In this document: positions 20,476 to 28,714 of the stretch, one piece after another
Position numbering within the stretch: position 1 is the stretch's first letter
Layout of the letters: every line of letters begins with the position of its first letter
NCBI RefSeq assembly: GCF_900128485.1
Contig: NZ_LT635845.1
Location: 1 to 53,682, forward strand
Source of the DNA: Duodenibacillus massiliensis
GTDB lineage: Bacteria; Pseudomonadota; Gammaproteobacteria; Burkholderiales; Burkholderiaceae_F
Direction of reading: 5' to 3'
DNA length: 53,682 bases
Notes under the pieces: generated by a model
Databases searched by the model: none
The model's input: the letters and a program-made list of their open reading frames with translations, nothing else
What the model was told of the DNA's origin: nothing
Made by a program: the position numbers and the translations under genes

Positions 20476-21852
20476 ATGACAGGAAAAACAATCAAAATCA
20501 AGACCTTTGCCCCGCAGCCCGGCTGCCGCGGCGAAAATGGTCCGGATTTTGTCGGTACGCTGCGCAAGGGTGAACTGCGCGGTGTTATCAAGATCAACGA
20601 GGATTTGTGCGAAGCCTGCGACACCTGCCGCAAGGTCTGCCCGGTTGACGCCATTGACGGCGGCATCGGTGCCAAGCACAAGATCAATGACCAGAAGTGC
20701 CTTTCCTGCGGTCAGTGCCTCATTTCCTGCCCGTTCAATGCCATCGAACAGATGAGCTTCGTGGACGAAGTGGAAAAGATGCTCGCCGATCCGTCTCTCG
20801 TTGTTGTGGCGCATCCCTCGCCTGCTGTCCGCGTTTCCATCGCCGAAGAATTCGGCGCCGAAGCCGGCACCCTCTCCACGGACCAGTTCTTCAATGCGCT
20901 TGAAAAGCTCGGCTTCCGTACCTACGACGTGAACAACTCTGCCGACCAGACCATCATGGAAGAAGGCACGGAGTTCGTGAAGAAGATCCAGTACTGGGTG
21001 CTCGGCAAGCGCGGCCCCGAACTGGAACGCGCCTCGCACCATCCGCTGCCGCACTTCACCTCCTGCTGCCCGGCCTGGGTCCGCGAGATGGAAATCATGG
21101 CGGCCGACATGATGCCGCACGTCTCCACCGCCAAGTCCCCGATCGGCATGGGCGGCGTTCTCGCCAAGGTTTGGGGCAGTGAACACCTCTACAAGACCGA
21201 TCCCCGCAACGTCCGCGTTGTGGCGGTGACCCCCTGCACGGCAAAGATTCAGGAAGCAAGCCGTCCGGAACTGTCCTCTGCCTGGGAGTTCCTGCGTAAG
21301 GAAGGCCGCATTCCGACCGATACTCCGCGCTTCCCGGACGTTGATGCCGTCATCACGGCCCGTGAAATTGCGGAACTGTTCCGCCGCAAGGGCATCAATC
21401 CGCTGGAAATGCCCAAGGAACGCACCCGCAAGGATCTCGATATCTACACCGGCGCCGGCACGATTTTCGGTTGCTCCGGCGGCGTGATGGAAGCGGCACT
21501 GCGTACCGCCTACCGCGCTCTGATCGGCAAGGATCTCGACAACGCCGACATCATCCCGGTGCGCGGTCTCGACAATTCTTACGTTGAAGCCACGATCAAG
21601 CTGCCCCTGCCTGAGCTCGGCGGCAAGACCTTTGACCTGCGCGTCTGCGTGGTTAACGGCTCCAACCAGGCTCTCAAACGCGTTCTGGACACTGTGCGTT
21701 CCGACCCCAACCGCTGGCACTTCATTGAAGTCATGAACTGCCCGGGCGGCTGCGTCAACGGCGGCGGTCAGCCTGTGCAACCCGTCGGAACCGGCTGGCT
21801 CAATCCCCTGTTCCCCCTGTCTGCCAGTGTCTATCCGATTGAAAGGATTTAA
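20476..21852 (+). CDS. hydA: [FeFe]-hydrogenase catalytic (large) subunit
   Basis: A 458-residue H2-converting enzyme. The N-terminus has two [4Fe-4S] motifs (CEACDTCRKVCP and CLSCGQCLISCP), as in the Desulfovibrio periplasmic enzyme. H-cluster motifs are L1 TSCCPAW (C197, C198), L2 TPCTAK (C254, K257) and L3 CPGGC (C422, C426); the four ligands C198, C254, C422 and C426 are intact, as is the proton-relay C197. Unusually, L2 has Thr252 where Met is usual. There is no signal peptide of its own; export would depend on the Tat leader of the next gene. The ATG at 20476 follows an AGGAG. It overlaps the small-subunit gene by one base. Confidence 0.95.
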   Translation: MTGKTIKIKTFAPQPGCRGENGPDFVGTLRKGELRGVIKINEDLCEACDTCRKVCPVDAIDGGIGAKHKINDQKCLSCGQCLISCPFNAIEQMSFVDEVEKMLADPSLVVVAHPSPAVRVSIAEEFGAEAGTLSTDQFFNALEKLGFRTYDVNNSADQTIMEEGTEFVKKIQYWVLGKRGPELERASHHPLPHFTSCCPAWVREMEIMAADMMPHVSTAKSPIGMGGVLAKVWGSEHLYKTDPRNVRVVAVTPCTAKIQEASRPELSSAWEFLRKEGRIPTDTPRFPDVDAVITAREIAELFRRKGINPLEMPKERTRKDLDIYTGAGTIFGCSGGVMEAALRTAYRALIGKDLDNADIIPVRGLDNSYVEATIKLPLPELGGKTFDLRVCVVNGSNQALKRVLDTVRSDPNRWHFIEVMNCPGGCVNGGGQPVQPVGTGWLNPLFPLSASVYPIERI

Positions 21853-22193
21853 TGATGTCCCGTACTTTCCAATACACCGAACGTCCCTGCGGCGTTGTTC
21901 TCGGCCGTCGCGGCCTCATCAAGGTTGTCGGCGTCTGTGCGGTCGTAGCCGGTGCCACCGGCTGGGGCGTTGTCGAACTGCTTGCCAACCGCAACTGCAT
22001 TTTGCTGGCCCGTCAGGCCGGCCTTTATAAGGACGACAAACTCTGCCAGAAGCAGCAGCTCACCAGTTCGCACGACAACCCCACGGTCCGCCGCATCTAC
22101 AAAGACTTCTCGGCTTCTCCGATGGACGACAAAATGTACAGCCTGCTGCACACGCATTTCTCGCAGCGTTCACTGCTGGCACTTCATCACTAA
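21852..22193 (+). CDS. hydB: [FeFe]-hydrogenase small subunit with Tat-type leader
   Basis: A 113-residue protein of the iron-hydrogenase small-subunit family. The N-terminus holds a twin-arginine motif (RRGLIK) followed by a hydrophobic stretch (VVGVCAVVAGATGWGVV). The family signature follows: LYKDD, SSHDNPTVRRIYKDF and LLHTHFSQR. In Desulfovibrio this subunit carries the catalytic subunit across the membrane through Tat and then wraps around it. Two start codons (21852 and 21855) are possible, with AAAGGA upstream. It lies between hydA and the cytochrome b gene in one operon. Confidence 0.93.
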   Translation: MMSRTFQYTERPCGVVLGRRGLIKVVGVCAVVAGATGWGVVELLANRNCILLARQAGLYKDDKLCQKQQLTSSHDNPTVRRIYKDFSASPMDDKMYSLLHTHFSQRSLLALHH

Positions 22194-22208
22194 TCAGGAG
22201 AATACGTC

Positions 22209-22886
22209 ATGTCTGAAAACAACAATGCCCGCATTCTTCGCTTCCACCTTCCCGACAAGGTGTTCCACTCGATGAATGCCATCCTGTGGTTTGCTCTGGT
22301 CATCACCGGCGCCATCGTGTACCTGTGTGATCTGGATGCTTCCACCGGCGAAATGCTGATGACCTGGCATATCGGCCTCGGCATCGCCTTTACGTTCTGC
22401 CTGTTCGGCTACATCTTCTTTGCGCCGGACCGCTTTGCCATGATGATGCATGCCTGCATGACATGGGATAAGAACACGATCCTCTGGTTCCGCAACTTCG
22501 GCGGTTACCCGCGTCGTTTCTTCCACATTCCGCTCGGACCCGTGGAAGTGCCGCCGCAGGGCCGCTACAACGGCGGTCAGAAGGCCTCTTATCTGCTTTT
22601 CATGGCTTCTATTTACATTCTGATCGTCACCGGCTGGCTGCTGTGGATCTTCGCTCCGGCCATCGGCAAGGAAATGTTTGTGACGTTCTTCTACGTGCAC
22701 GTGTGGGGTTCGCTCTTTATCACGCTGCTCGTGGTCTGCGCTCACATTCCGCTTGCCCTGCTGTCGATGTCTCACTTCCTCGGCATCTGGCGTATCGGTG
22801 CGGGCGACATCAGCTGGGAAGCTGCTGAACATCATGCGCCGACCTGGCTTGAAAAGGATGTTGTCAGAACGAATATCGAAAAGTAA
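22209..22886 (+). CDS. Cytochrome b subunit of the hydrogenase (FdnI/cytochrome b561-like)
   Basis: A 225-residue integral membrane protein with four predicted helices (around residues 20-40, 55-75, 135-160 and 170-200). Candidate haem-b histidines are in LPDKVFHSMN, MTWHIGLG, FYVHVWG and CAHIPLA, the pattern of formate dehydrogenase gamma and hydrogenase cytochrome b subunits. It would anchor HydAB at the outer face of the inner membrane and exchange electrons with quinone. It starts 15 bases after the small-subunit stop with an AGGAG ribosome site, and ends at a strong terminator. Confidence 0.93.
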   Translation: MSENNNARILRFHLPDKVFHSMNAILWFALVITGAIVYLCDLDASTGEMLMTWHIGLGIAFTFCLFGYIFFAPDRFAMMMHACMTWDKNTILWFRNFGGYPRRFFHIPLGPVEVPPQGRYNGGQKASYLLFMASIYILIVTGWLLWIFAPAIGKEMFVTFFYVHVWGSLFITLLVVCAHIPLALLSMSHFLGIWRIGAGDISWEAAEHHAPTWLEKDVVRTNIEK

Positions 22887-22910
22887 TCTGATTCCGGTCT
22901 GATCATCTGA

Positions 22911-22944
22911 AACGCCCGAAGGACTTCTGCCTTCGGGCGTTTTT
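22911..22944 (+). terminator. Intrinsic terminator of the hydrogenase structural operon
   Basis: A 12-base stem (AACGCCCGAAGG, 22911-22922, with 22930-22941) around a 7-base loop, followed by a T-run. It separates the structural genes from hydF, which must have its own promoter or rely on read-through. Confidence 0.93.
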
Positions 22945-23008
22945 CTTATCCGCAGCTTGTGGAAGTTTCTAAAATCCGTGGTGTGACACACAACCGGACT
23001 TTCTGCAA

Positions 23009-24292
23009 ATGCCTGCTGAACTTAATATTCCTACACGGCTTGAAACACCCAAGGGACTGCGTATCCATATCGGTCTTTTCGGGCGCCGCAACGCCGGTAA
23101 ATCCTCCCTGATCAATGCGCTGACGAATCAGCAGATTGCCATTGTCAGTGACGTTCCCGGCACCACCACGGACCCCGTGGAAAAAGCCTGTGAACTCGCC
23201 CCCGTCGGTCCTGTTGTTTTCATCGATACCGCCGGTATCGATGACGTCGGTAAGCTCGGACACTTAAGAACCGACCGCACGATGTCGGTTTTAGGCTGGA
23301 TGGACCTTGCGCTCATTGTCTGCGATGCGGCCGGTATCACAGACTATGAAAAAGAACTTTTCCGGATTGTCACCGCCAACAAAACGCCGGCCATTGTGGT
23401 GCTCAACAAAACGGATCTGCATGCGCCGGAAGCGCCGGTCATCAGCACCATCAAGAGTTTTAATCTGCCGTTTGTGAGCGTTTCGGCTTCTGAGCACATC
23501 GGCATTGACACATTGCGCTCGGCCATCATCCGCACGATTCAGGAAGAGACGGAGCCGGACCGCCCGATGATGGAAGGGTTAATCAGCCCGGGCGACACCG
23601 TTCTCATGGTGACCCCCATCGATACCGGGGCACCCAAGGGCCGGATGATTCTGCCGCAGGTTCAGGCAATCCGCGAAACGCTTGACAGTGACGCCCTCTG
23701 CCTCACCGTGCGTGAAAACCGCGTTGCGCAGGCAATCAGTCAGCAGACCGTGCCGCCCAAGTTTGTCATTACCGACAGTCAGGCCGTGGAAAAGGTCTGC
23801 GCCGCCACACCGAAAACCATCCCGGTGACAACCTTCTCCATTCAGATGGCTTACTGTAAGTCTGACCTTGTGGAAATGGCTCGCGGCGCCGCCATGATCG
23901 GCTTTTTAAAGCCCGGCGACAAAGTCATGATCTGCGAGACCTGCTCGCACCATCCGCAGCCTGATGATATCGGCCGCAAAAAACTGCCCCGGTGGCTTGA
24001 AAAAACCGTGGGAGGAAAACTCGACATCGAAGTGGTGGTCGGCAAGGACTTCCCCGCGGATCTCACGCCCTACAAGCTCATTTTGCAATGCGGAGGCTGT
24101 GTGGTCACGCGGCGCCATATGCTCTCGCGGGTACGCGCCGCCGTTGCGCAGAACGTCCCCATGACCAACTACGGTGTGGCCATCAGTTATCTGCAGGGTG
24201 TTTTGGAAAGAGCGCTTGAGCTGCATCCGGCCGCTTACGCCGCATTCCGGGAAGCGCAGGAAAATCTGAAAACCAAGGGCAGCATCCGCTGA
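23009..24292 (+). CDS. hydF: [FeFe]-hydrogenase H-cluster maturation GTPase
   Basis: A 427-residue scaffold protein on which the 2Fe subcluster is assembled before transfer to HydA. The N-terminal GTPase domain shows the P-loop GRRNAGKSS, DTAGID and NKTD. The C-terminal metal-binding pattern is CETCSHHP followed about 50 residues later by CGGC (the CXHX46-53CXXC type signature), then VTRRHMLSR. Start ATG at 23009; no strong ribosome site is evident. Its presence beside hydA confirms the [FeFe] type. The partner maturases HydE and HydG are not in this window and must be encoded elsewhere if the enzyme is active. Confidence 0.95.
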   Translation: MPAELNIPTRLETPKGLRIHIGLFGRRNAGKSSLINALTNQQIAIVSDVPGTTTDPVEKACELAPVGPVVFIDTAGIDDVGKLGHLRTDRTMSVLGWMDLALIVCDAAGITDYEKELFRIVTANKTPAIVVLNKTDLHAPEAPVISTIKSFNLPFVSVSASEHIGIDTLRSAIIRTIQEETEPDRPMMEGLISPGDTVLMVTPIDTGAPKGRMILPQVQAIRETLDSDALCLTVRENRVAQAISQQTVPPKFVITDSQAVEKVCAATPKTIPVTTFSIQMAYCKSDLVEMARGAAMIGFLKPGDKVMICETCSHHPQPDDIGRKKLPRWLEKTVGGKLDIEVVVGKDFPADLTPYKLILQCGGCVVTRRHMLSRVRAAVAQNVPMTNYGVAISYLQGVLERALELHPAAYAAFREAQENLKTKGSIR

Positions 24293-24295
24293 CGG

Positions 24296-24967
24296 TCAAC
24301 AGAGTCCGGCGACGGCCTGTGCTGTCGCCGGAAACGGCGCGTCAAAGCCGTTGGCCTGAGCCCACTGTCCGATCGGCTCACCTTCGTTATACCCGCAGGC
24401 AACAAGGCGCACGGTCATCTTTGCACTGCGTGCCGCAAGCGCATCGTTGCGGGAGTCTCCGACCATCACACAATCCGCGGCAGACGCCCCGAGCGCCGCG
24501 GCCGTAGCCAGGAGCATATCGGGTGCCGGTTTCGGCGTATGCCCGTCATCTCCGGCCACAACCACATCAAAAAGCGGAGCAAGGCCCTTGTCTGCCAAAA
24601 GCGAGAGCGTCATTGCCCGGCTCTTGTTGGTGACAAGCGCGGTCTTAATGCCTTTGGATCGCAAAGCCCCGAGCGCTTCAGCAACGCCCGGAAACACCCG
24701 GGTCTTCCCGTTACCGGTTTTCAGGCACTGCGCAATGTAGTCTTTAACAGCCGCGTCAAACGATGCCCCGGCAAGTCTCACCTGCCGGCAGGCAAACGCC
24801 TTTTGCAGCAGTACCCGGACGCCCTTACCCACCATGTCGGAGACTTCTTTTTCCGTAAAAGGCGCCTTACCGAGCGTTGCGAGATAGGCGTTTAAGCTGC
24901 AGGTGAGCGTCGGCAGCGAATCCACCAGCGTCCCGTCCAGATCAAACAACACGGCCCTTGTCTGCAT
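24296..24967 (-). CDS. gph: HAD-family phosphatase, phosphoglycolate phosphatase-like
   Basis: A 223-residue haloacid dehalogenase-type hydrolase. Motif I is FDLDGTLVDS at the N-terminus, motif II is the VTNKS segment, and motif III/IV is MVGDSRNDALAA. The helical cap between motifs I and II fits the Gph/PGP group, which dephosphorylates 2-phosphoglycolate, but substrate range in this family is broad. It is transcribed leftward, downstream of the acetyltransferase and prfC genes with short gaps (14 bases each), probably as one operon, and is convergent with hydF (3 bases apart). Confidence 0.85.
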   Translation of the reverse strand: MQTRAVLFDLDGTLVDSLPTLTCSLNAYLATLGKAPFTEKEVSDMVGKGVRVLLQKAFACRQVRLAGASFDAAVKDYIAQCLKTGNGKTRVFPGVAEALGALRSKGIKTALVTNKSRAMTLSLLADKGLAPLFDVVVAGDDGHTPKPAPDMLLATAAALGASAADCVMVGDSRNDALAARSAKMTVRLVACGYNEGEPIGQWAQANGFDAPFPATAQAVAGLC

Positions 24968-24981
24968 CGCACTGCCTCCGG

Positions 24982-25476
24982 CTAAAACGTGATGCGCATG
25001 TCGTACCAGACGGCGCCGCCGTGCACGGAGGCTGAAAGCCCGCAGTTCTTAAATCCGAAGCGCGCGTAGTAGTGAATCAGCGCTTCCTTACAGGTGAGAA
25101 TCACACCGCGGCGTCCCTCACTGCGAGCCTGTGCAATGATCTGTTCAATAAGCCGCCCGGCAAAACCGCGCCTGCGGTACTGCGGCAGAACATTCAGCCC
25201 GAAAATCGCCTGCCAGGCGCCCGAGGGCACATGCAGTGACGCATCGGCAAACATCTCGTCATCAATCACGTCACTGTCGGTGACCATGCCGTCAATAAAC
25301 CCGACGGGCTTACCCTGGTAAAAGAAAATCCAGAAGTGATCAGCATAAGCGGCAAGTCTTGCGGCAAACTGCTCCCGCGTCGCGGCTTCCGCGGCAGGGA
25401 AACACTCGGCCTCAATGGCCGTCACCAAATCAAGGTCCTCAAGCGTTGCCTGACGGATTGTGATGTCGTTGTCCAT
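24982..25476 (-). CDS. GNAT-family N-acetyltransferase
   Basis: A 164-residue acetyl-CoA-dependent acyltransferase. The acetyl-CoA pyrophosphate loop is visible as QYRRRGFAGRL, preceded by the FGLNVLP strand. The C-terminal YYARFGFKNCG is the usual GNAT end motif. The N-terminus (IRQATLEDLDLVTAIEAECFP) resembles the arylalkylamine/RimI-like subgroup. The substrate is unknown. It starts 14 bases after prfC and precedes the phosphatase gene in the same orientation. Confidence 0.85.
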   Translation of the reverse strand: MDNDITIRQATLEDLDLVTAIEAECFPAAEAATREQFAARLAAYADHFWIFFYQGKPVGFIDGMVTDSDVIDDEMFADASLHVPSGAWQAIFGLNVLPQYRRRGFAGRLIEQIIAQARSEGRRGVILTCKEALIHYYARFGFKNCGLSASVHGGAVWYDMRITF

Positions 25477-25490
25477 GAAGTCACTCCCTC

Positions 25491-27089
25491 TTACTCAAAC
25501 TTCTGTCCCTGCTCGCGGGTTGTCAGAAACTGCACCTGCGGCCAGTGCTTCTGGGTGGTCATCAGGTTATATACCGAGGTTGCCATGTAGCAGAGATTGC
25601 CCTCACAATCCCGGGCCAGCCGTGCCGACTGCTCGTCAATGAAGTCTTTCTTTGTCTGCTCGTCCGGAAACACCAGCCAACGGGCCGTGGACACATCGGT
25701 CGCCTCATAAATGGCATCAACCTTGTACTCCGTCTTTAAGCGTTCCGCGACGATTTCAAACTGCAGCTGACCGACGGCACCGAGCATCAGATTGCCGAAT
25801 TCACCTTCAAAGACCTGAATAGCGCCTTCTTCACCCAGTTCCTTTAAACCCTGATGCAGCTGCTTGCCCTTTAAGGGGTCGCGGGCACGGGCCGAGCGAA
25901 AGAGTTCCGGCGCAAAGTAAGGAATTCCGGTAAAGCCGAGTGTTTCCCCTTCGGTGAGCGTGTCACCGATATGCAGCTGCCCGTGGTTGTAAATACCGAT
26001 GATGTCACCGGCATAGGCCGCATCCATATGCACGCGTTCATTGGCCATAAAGGTGAGCGCATTGGCAATCTTCATCTCACGGTCTTCGCGGATATGGCGC
26101 ACCTTCATGCCGGGGCTGTAGCAGCCCGAGCAGACACGGAAAAAGGCAATACGGTCGCGGTGGCGCGGATCCATATTGGCCTGAATCTTGAAGACAAAAC
26201 CTGTGAAGGGCTCTTCCGTGGGCTCAACCCGGCGTACGCCGCCGTCACGGGGCTGGGGCGAAGGCGCCCACTGCACCAGGGCCTGAAGCACATCCTCAAC
26301 ACCGAAGTTATTCACACCGGAACCGAAAAAGACGGGGCTCTGATCACCGGAGAGAAACTTATTGAGGTCAAAGGGGTCGCTTGCGCCCTGAACGAGTTCA
26401 ATGGACTCTCTGACGTAGGGCATTTCCATCGGAAACAGTGCGTCAAGTCTCGGATTATCGAGCCCCTCAATATTTTCCGATTCCGTTGCCACCTTTTCCG
26501 TACCCGGCGCAAAGCGGTGCAGGCGGTTGTGCAGCAGAGAAAAAACGCCCCGGAACGTCTTGCCCATGCCGATGGGCCAGGTAATGGGCACGCACTGCAG
26601 CTTTAAAACATCCTCAATTTCACCGAGCAGATCGAGGGGATCGCGGACTTCGCGGTCGAGCTTATTGATGAAGGTGATGATCGGGGTCTTTCTCAGACGG
26701 CAGACATTGAGAAGCTTGATGGTCTGCGCTTCCACGCCCTTTGCCGCATCAATTACCATCACAGCGGCATCCACAGCTGTAAGAACACGGTAGGTGTCTT
26801 CGGAAAAGTCTTCGTGCCCCGGGGTATCAAGCAAATTAATGATGTGATCCTGATACTCAAACTGCATCACGGAACTGGTGACCGAAATACCGCGCTGCTT
26901 TTCCACTTCCATCCAGTCACTCGTGGCATGACGGGCGGCCTTGCGGCCCTTGACGGCACCGGCGAGCTGAATGGCGCCGCCGAAAAGCAGGAGCTTTTCG
27001 GTCAGTGTTGTTTTACCAGCGTCAGGGTGCGAAATAATGGCAAACGTACGGCGACGCTTGACCTCGCGGAGAATGGCTTGCTTGGACAT
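25491..27089 (-). CDS. prfC: Peptide chain release factor 3
   Basis: A 532-residue translational GTPase that removes RF1/RF2 from the ribosome after peptide release. GTPase motifs are SHPDAGKTT (G1), DTPGHEDFSEDTYR (G3) and NKLDRE (G4). The full length and the C-terminal domain (WLVFPDEQ) match RF3 (about 530 residues). The ATG at 27089 is the only good start. It is the first gene of the leftward prfC-GNAT-phosphatase cluster and divergent from uraA, with 284 bases between them. Confidence 0.97.
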   Translation of the reverse strand: MSKQAILREVKRRRTFAIISHPDAGKTTLTEKLLLFGGAIQLAGAVKGRKAARHATSDWMEVEKQRGISVTSSVMQFEYQDHIINLLDTPGHEDFSEDTYRVLTAVDAAVMVIDAAKGVEAQTIKLLNVCRLRKTPIITFINKLDREVRDPLDLLGEIEDVLKLQCVPITWPIGMGKTFRGVFSLLHNRLHRFAPGTEKVATESENIEGLDNPRLDALFPMEMPYVRESIELVQGASDPFDLNKFLSGDQSPVFFGSGVNNFGVEDVLQALVQWAPSPQPRDGGVRRVEPTEEPFTGFVFKIQANMDPRHRDRIAFFRVCSGCYSPGMKVRHIREDREMKIANALTFMANERVHMDAAYAGDIIGIYNHGQLHIGDTLTEGETLGFTGIPYFAPELFRSARARDPLKGKQLHQGLKELGEEGAIQVFEGEFGNLMLGAVGQLQFEIVAERLKTEYKVDAIYEATDVSTARWLVFPDEQTKKDFIDEQSARLARDCEGNLCYMATSVYNLMTTQKHWPQVQFLTTREQGQKFE

Positions 27090-27305
27090 CCGTAATGTAT
27101 TCCGGTGAAAAATTCTCAGGCCGTCCCGTAAAAAAACATAAAGCGCTTCGACTCACATATTCCCGGACCGGGAAATGAGGTTAAGAACTCTGAACGTACG
27201 GGGAAAACGGCAGGCGGCGTATTTTCCCGCATTTTGGCTGTCCGTGCCAAACAAAAAGCGGTCTGATGCGGCAGTTTTCCTTTTTCTTTCACCTACAATT
27301 CCGAA

Positions 27306-27321
27306 AACCGTTCGAACGGTT
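27306..27321. promoter_or_regulatory. Perfect 16-base palindrome upstream of uraA
   Basis: AACCGTTCGAACGGTT lies 52 bases before the uraA start, about 7 bases after a TACAAT (27294-27299) that could be a -10 box. That would place the palindrome at the transcription start, a typical repressor site or a 5'-end hairpin. The remaining 27090-27290 contains no other feature I can support. Confidence 0.4.
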
Positions 27322-27373
27322 CGGACCGGTCGAAAAAACAAAAGAACAATTCTCGGATAATCAAAGGGGCATC

Positions 27374-28651
27374 ATGAGTTACTTCCCGCAGTGGCGCTTA
27401 AAAACAGACGGCATCATCGGACCCGATGAAAGACTTCCCTCCGGCCAGATGGTCGCTTTGGGTATTCAGCACGTCGTGGCAATGTTCGGTTCCACCATCC
27501 TGGCTCCGCTGCTGATGGGGTTTGACCCGAACGTGGCCGTCCTCATGAGCGGTATCGGCACGATTCTCTTCTTTCTGATCGTAGGCGGCCACGTCCCGAG
27601 TTACCTCGGTTCCTCCTTTGCCTTTATCGGCGTCGTGATCGCCGCAACGGGTTACGTTGCCGGAAGCGGCGCCAACGCCAATATTCCGCTGGCTTTGGGC
27701 GGCATCATTACCTGCGGCATCATCTATGCCGTTGTGGGCCTGATCGTCATGTGGACGGGCGTCGCCTGGATTGAAAAGCTCATGCCTCCGGTTGTGACGG
27801 GTGCCGTTGTGGCGGTCATCGGTCTGAACCTGGCTCCCACAGCCGTGCGCAGCGTGGGAGGCACGGACTTTGACCACTGGATGGCGCTTCTCACGGTGCT
27901 CTGCGTGGGCGGCGTTGCCGTCTATACGAGGGGCCTGCTGCAAAAGCTCCTCATTCTGGCCGGCCTTGTGCTCGCCTACTTCATCTACATGATCCTTTCC
28001 AACGGCCTGGGCCTTGGCAAACCCATTGATTTCAGCATCATTGCCAACGCTGCCTGGATCGGTCTGCCGCAGTTTCACGCTCCGGTCTTCTCGGTGGACG
28101 CCATGTTTCTGATTGCTCCGGTCGTGATCATTCTGATTGCCGAGAACCTCGGCCACGTCAAAGCCGTCACGGCAATGACCGGCAAAAACCTCGATCCGTA
28201 CATGGGCCGTGCCTTTCTCGGTGACGGCCTTGCAACGATCCTCGCTGGCAGTGTGGGCGGCACGGGTGTGACGACTTACGGTGAAAACATCGGTGTTATG
28301 GCCGCAAACCGCGTTTATTCCACGCTGCTTTTTGTGATTGCCGCATGCTTTGCCATCCTGCTGGGTTTCTCCCCCAAGTTCGGCGCCGTCATTCAGACGA
28401 TTCCGCAGCCGATTCTGGGCGGCACTTCCATCGTGGTCTTCGGTCTGATTGCCATTGCAGGTGCCCGTATCTGGGTTGTCAACCAGGTCGATTTCGGCGA
28501 CAACCGCAACCTCATTGTGGCAGCCGTGACGCTCATTCTGGGCGGCGGTGACTTTTCGCTCAACCTCTTCGGCTTTACCTTCGGCGGTATCGGTACGGCA
28601 ACGTTCGGTGCCATCATTCTTAATGCCGTAATGAGCCGGTCACGCCGGTAG
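27374..28651 (+). CDS. uraA: Uracil permease, NCS2 family
   Basis: A 425-residue inner-membrane transporter with about 14 hydrophobic segments. UraA hallmarks are the N-terminal LGIQHVVAMFGSTILAP, the uracil-site segment AENLGHVKAV (Glu and His), and GGTGVTTYGENIGVMA. It imports uracil with protons for pyrimidine salvage. The ATG at 27374 has AAAGGGG six bases upstream; the frame is open further upstream but without a ribosome site. It is followed after 63 bases by an EamA-type transporter gene. A weak hairpin lies between them. Confidence 0.95.
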   Translation: MSYFPQWRLKTDGIIGPDERLPSGQMVALGIQHVVAMFGSTILAPLLMGFDPNVAVLMSGIGTILFFLIVGGHVPSYLGSSFAFIGVVIAATGYVAGSGANANIPLALGGIITCGIIYAVVGLIVMWTGVAWIEKLMPPVVTGAVVAVIGLNLAPTAVRSVGGTDFDHWMALLTVLCVGGVAVYTRGLLQKLLILAGLVLAYFIYMILSNGLGLGKPIDFSIIANAAWIGLPQFHAPVFSVDAMFLIAPVVIILIAENLGHVKAVTAMTGKNLDPYMGRAFLGDGLATILAGSVGGTGVTTYGENIGVMAANRVYSTLLFVIAACFAILLGFSPKFGAVIQTIPQPILGGTSIVVFGLIAIAGARIWVVNQVDFGDNRNLIVAAVTLILGGGDFSLNLFGFTFGGIGTATFGAIILNAVMSRSRR

Positions 28652-28662
28652 TTTTTCTTTAC

Positions 28663-28692
28663 GGGCAGGAAGCCTGCGGCTGCCTGCCCTTT
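28663..28692 (+). terminator. Weak hairpin between uraA and the EamA gene
   Basis: GGGCAGG (28663-28669) pairs with CCTGCCC (28683-28689), followed by only three T residues. It may reduce but not stop transcription into the next gene. Confidence 0.45.
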
Positions 28693-28714
28693 ACGTTTAC
28701 TGCAGTAGCTTTTT

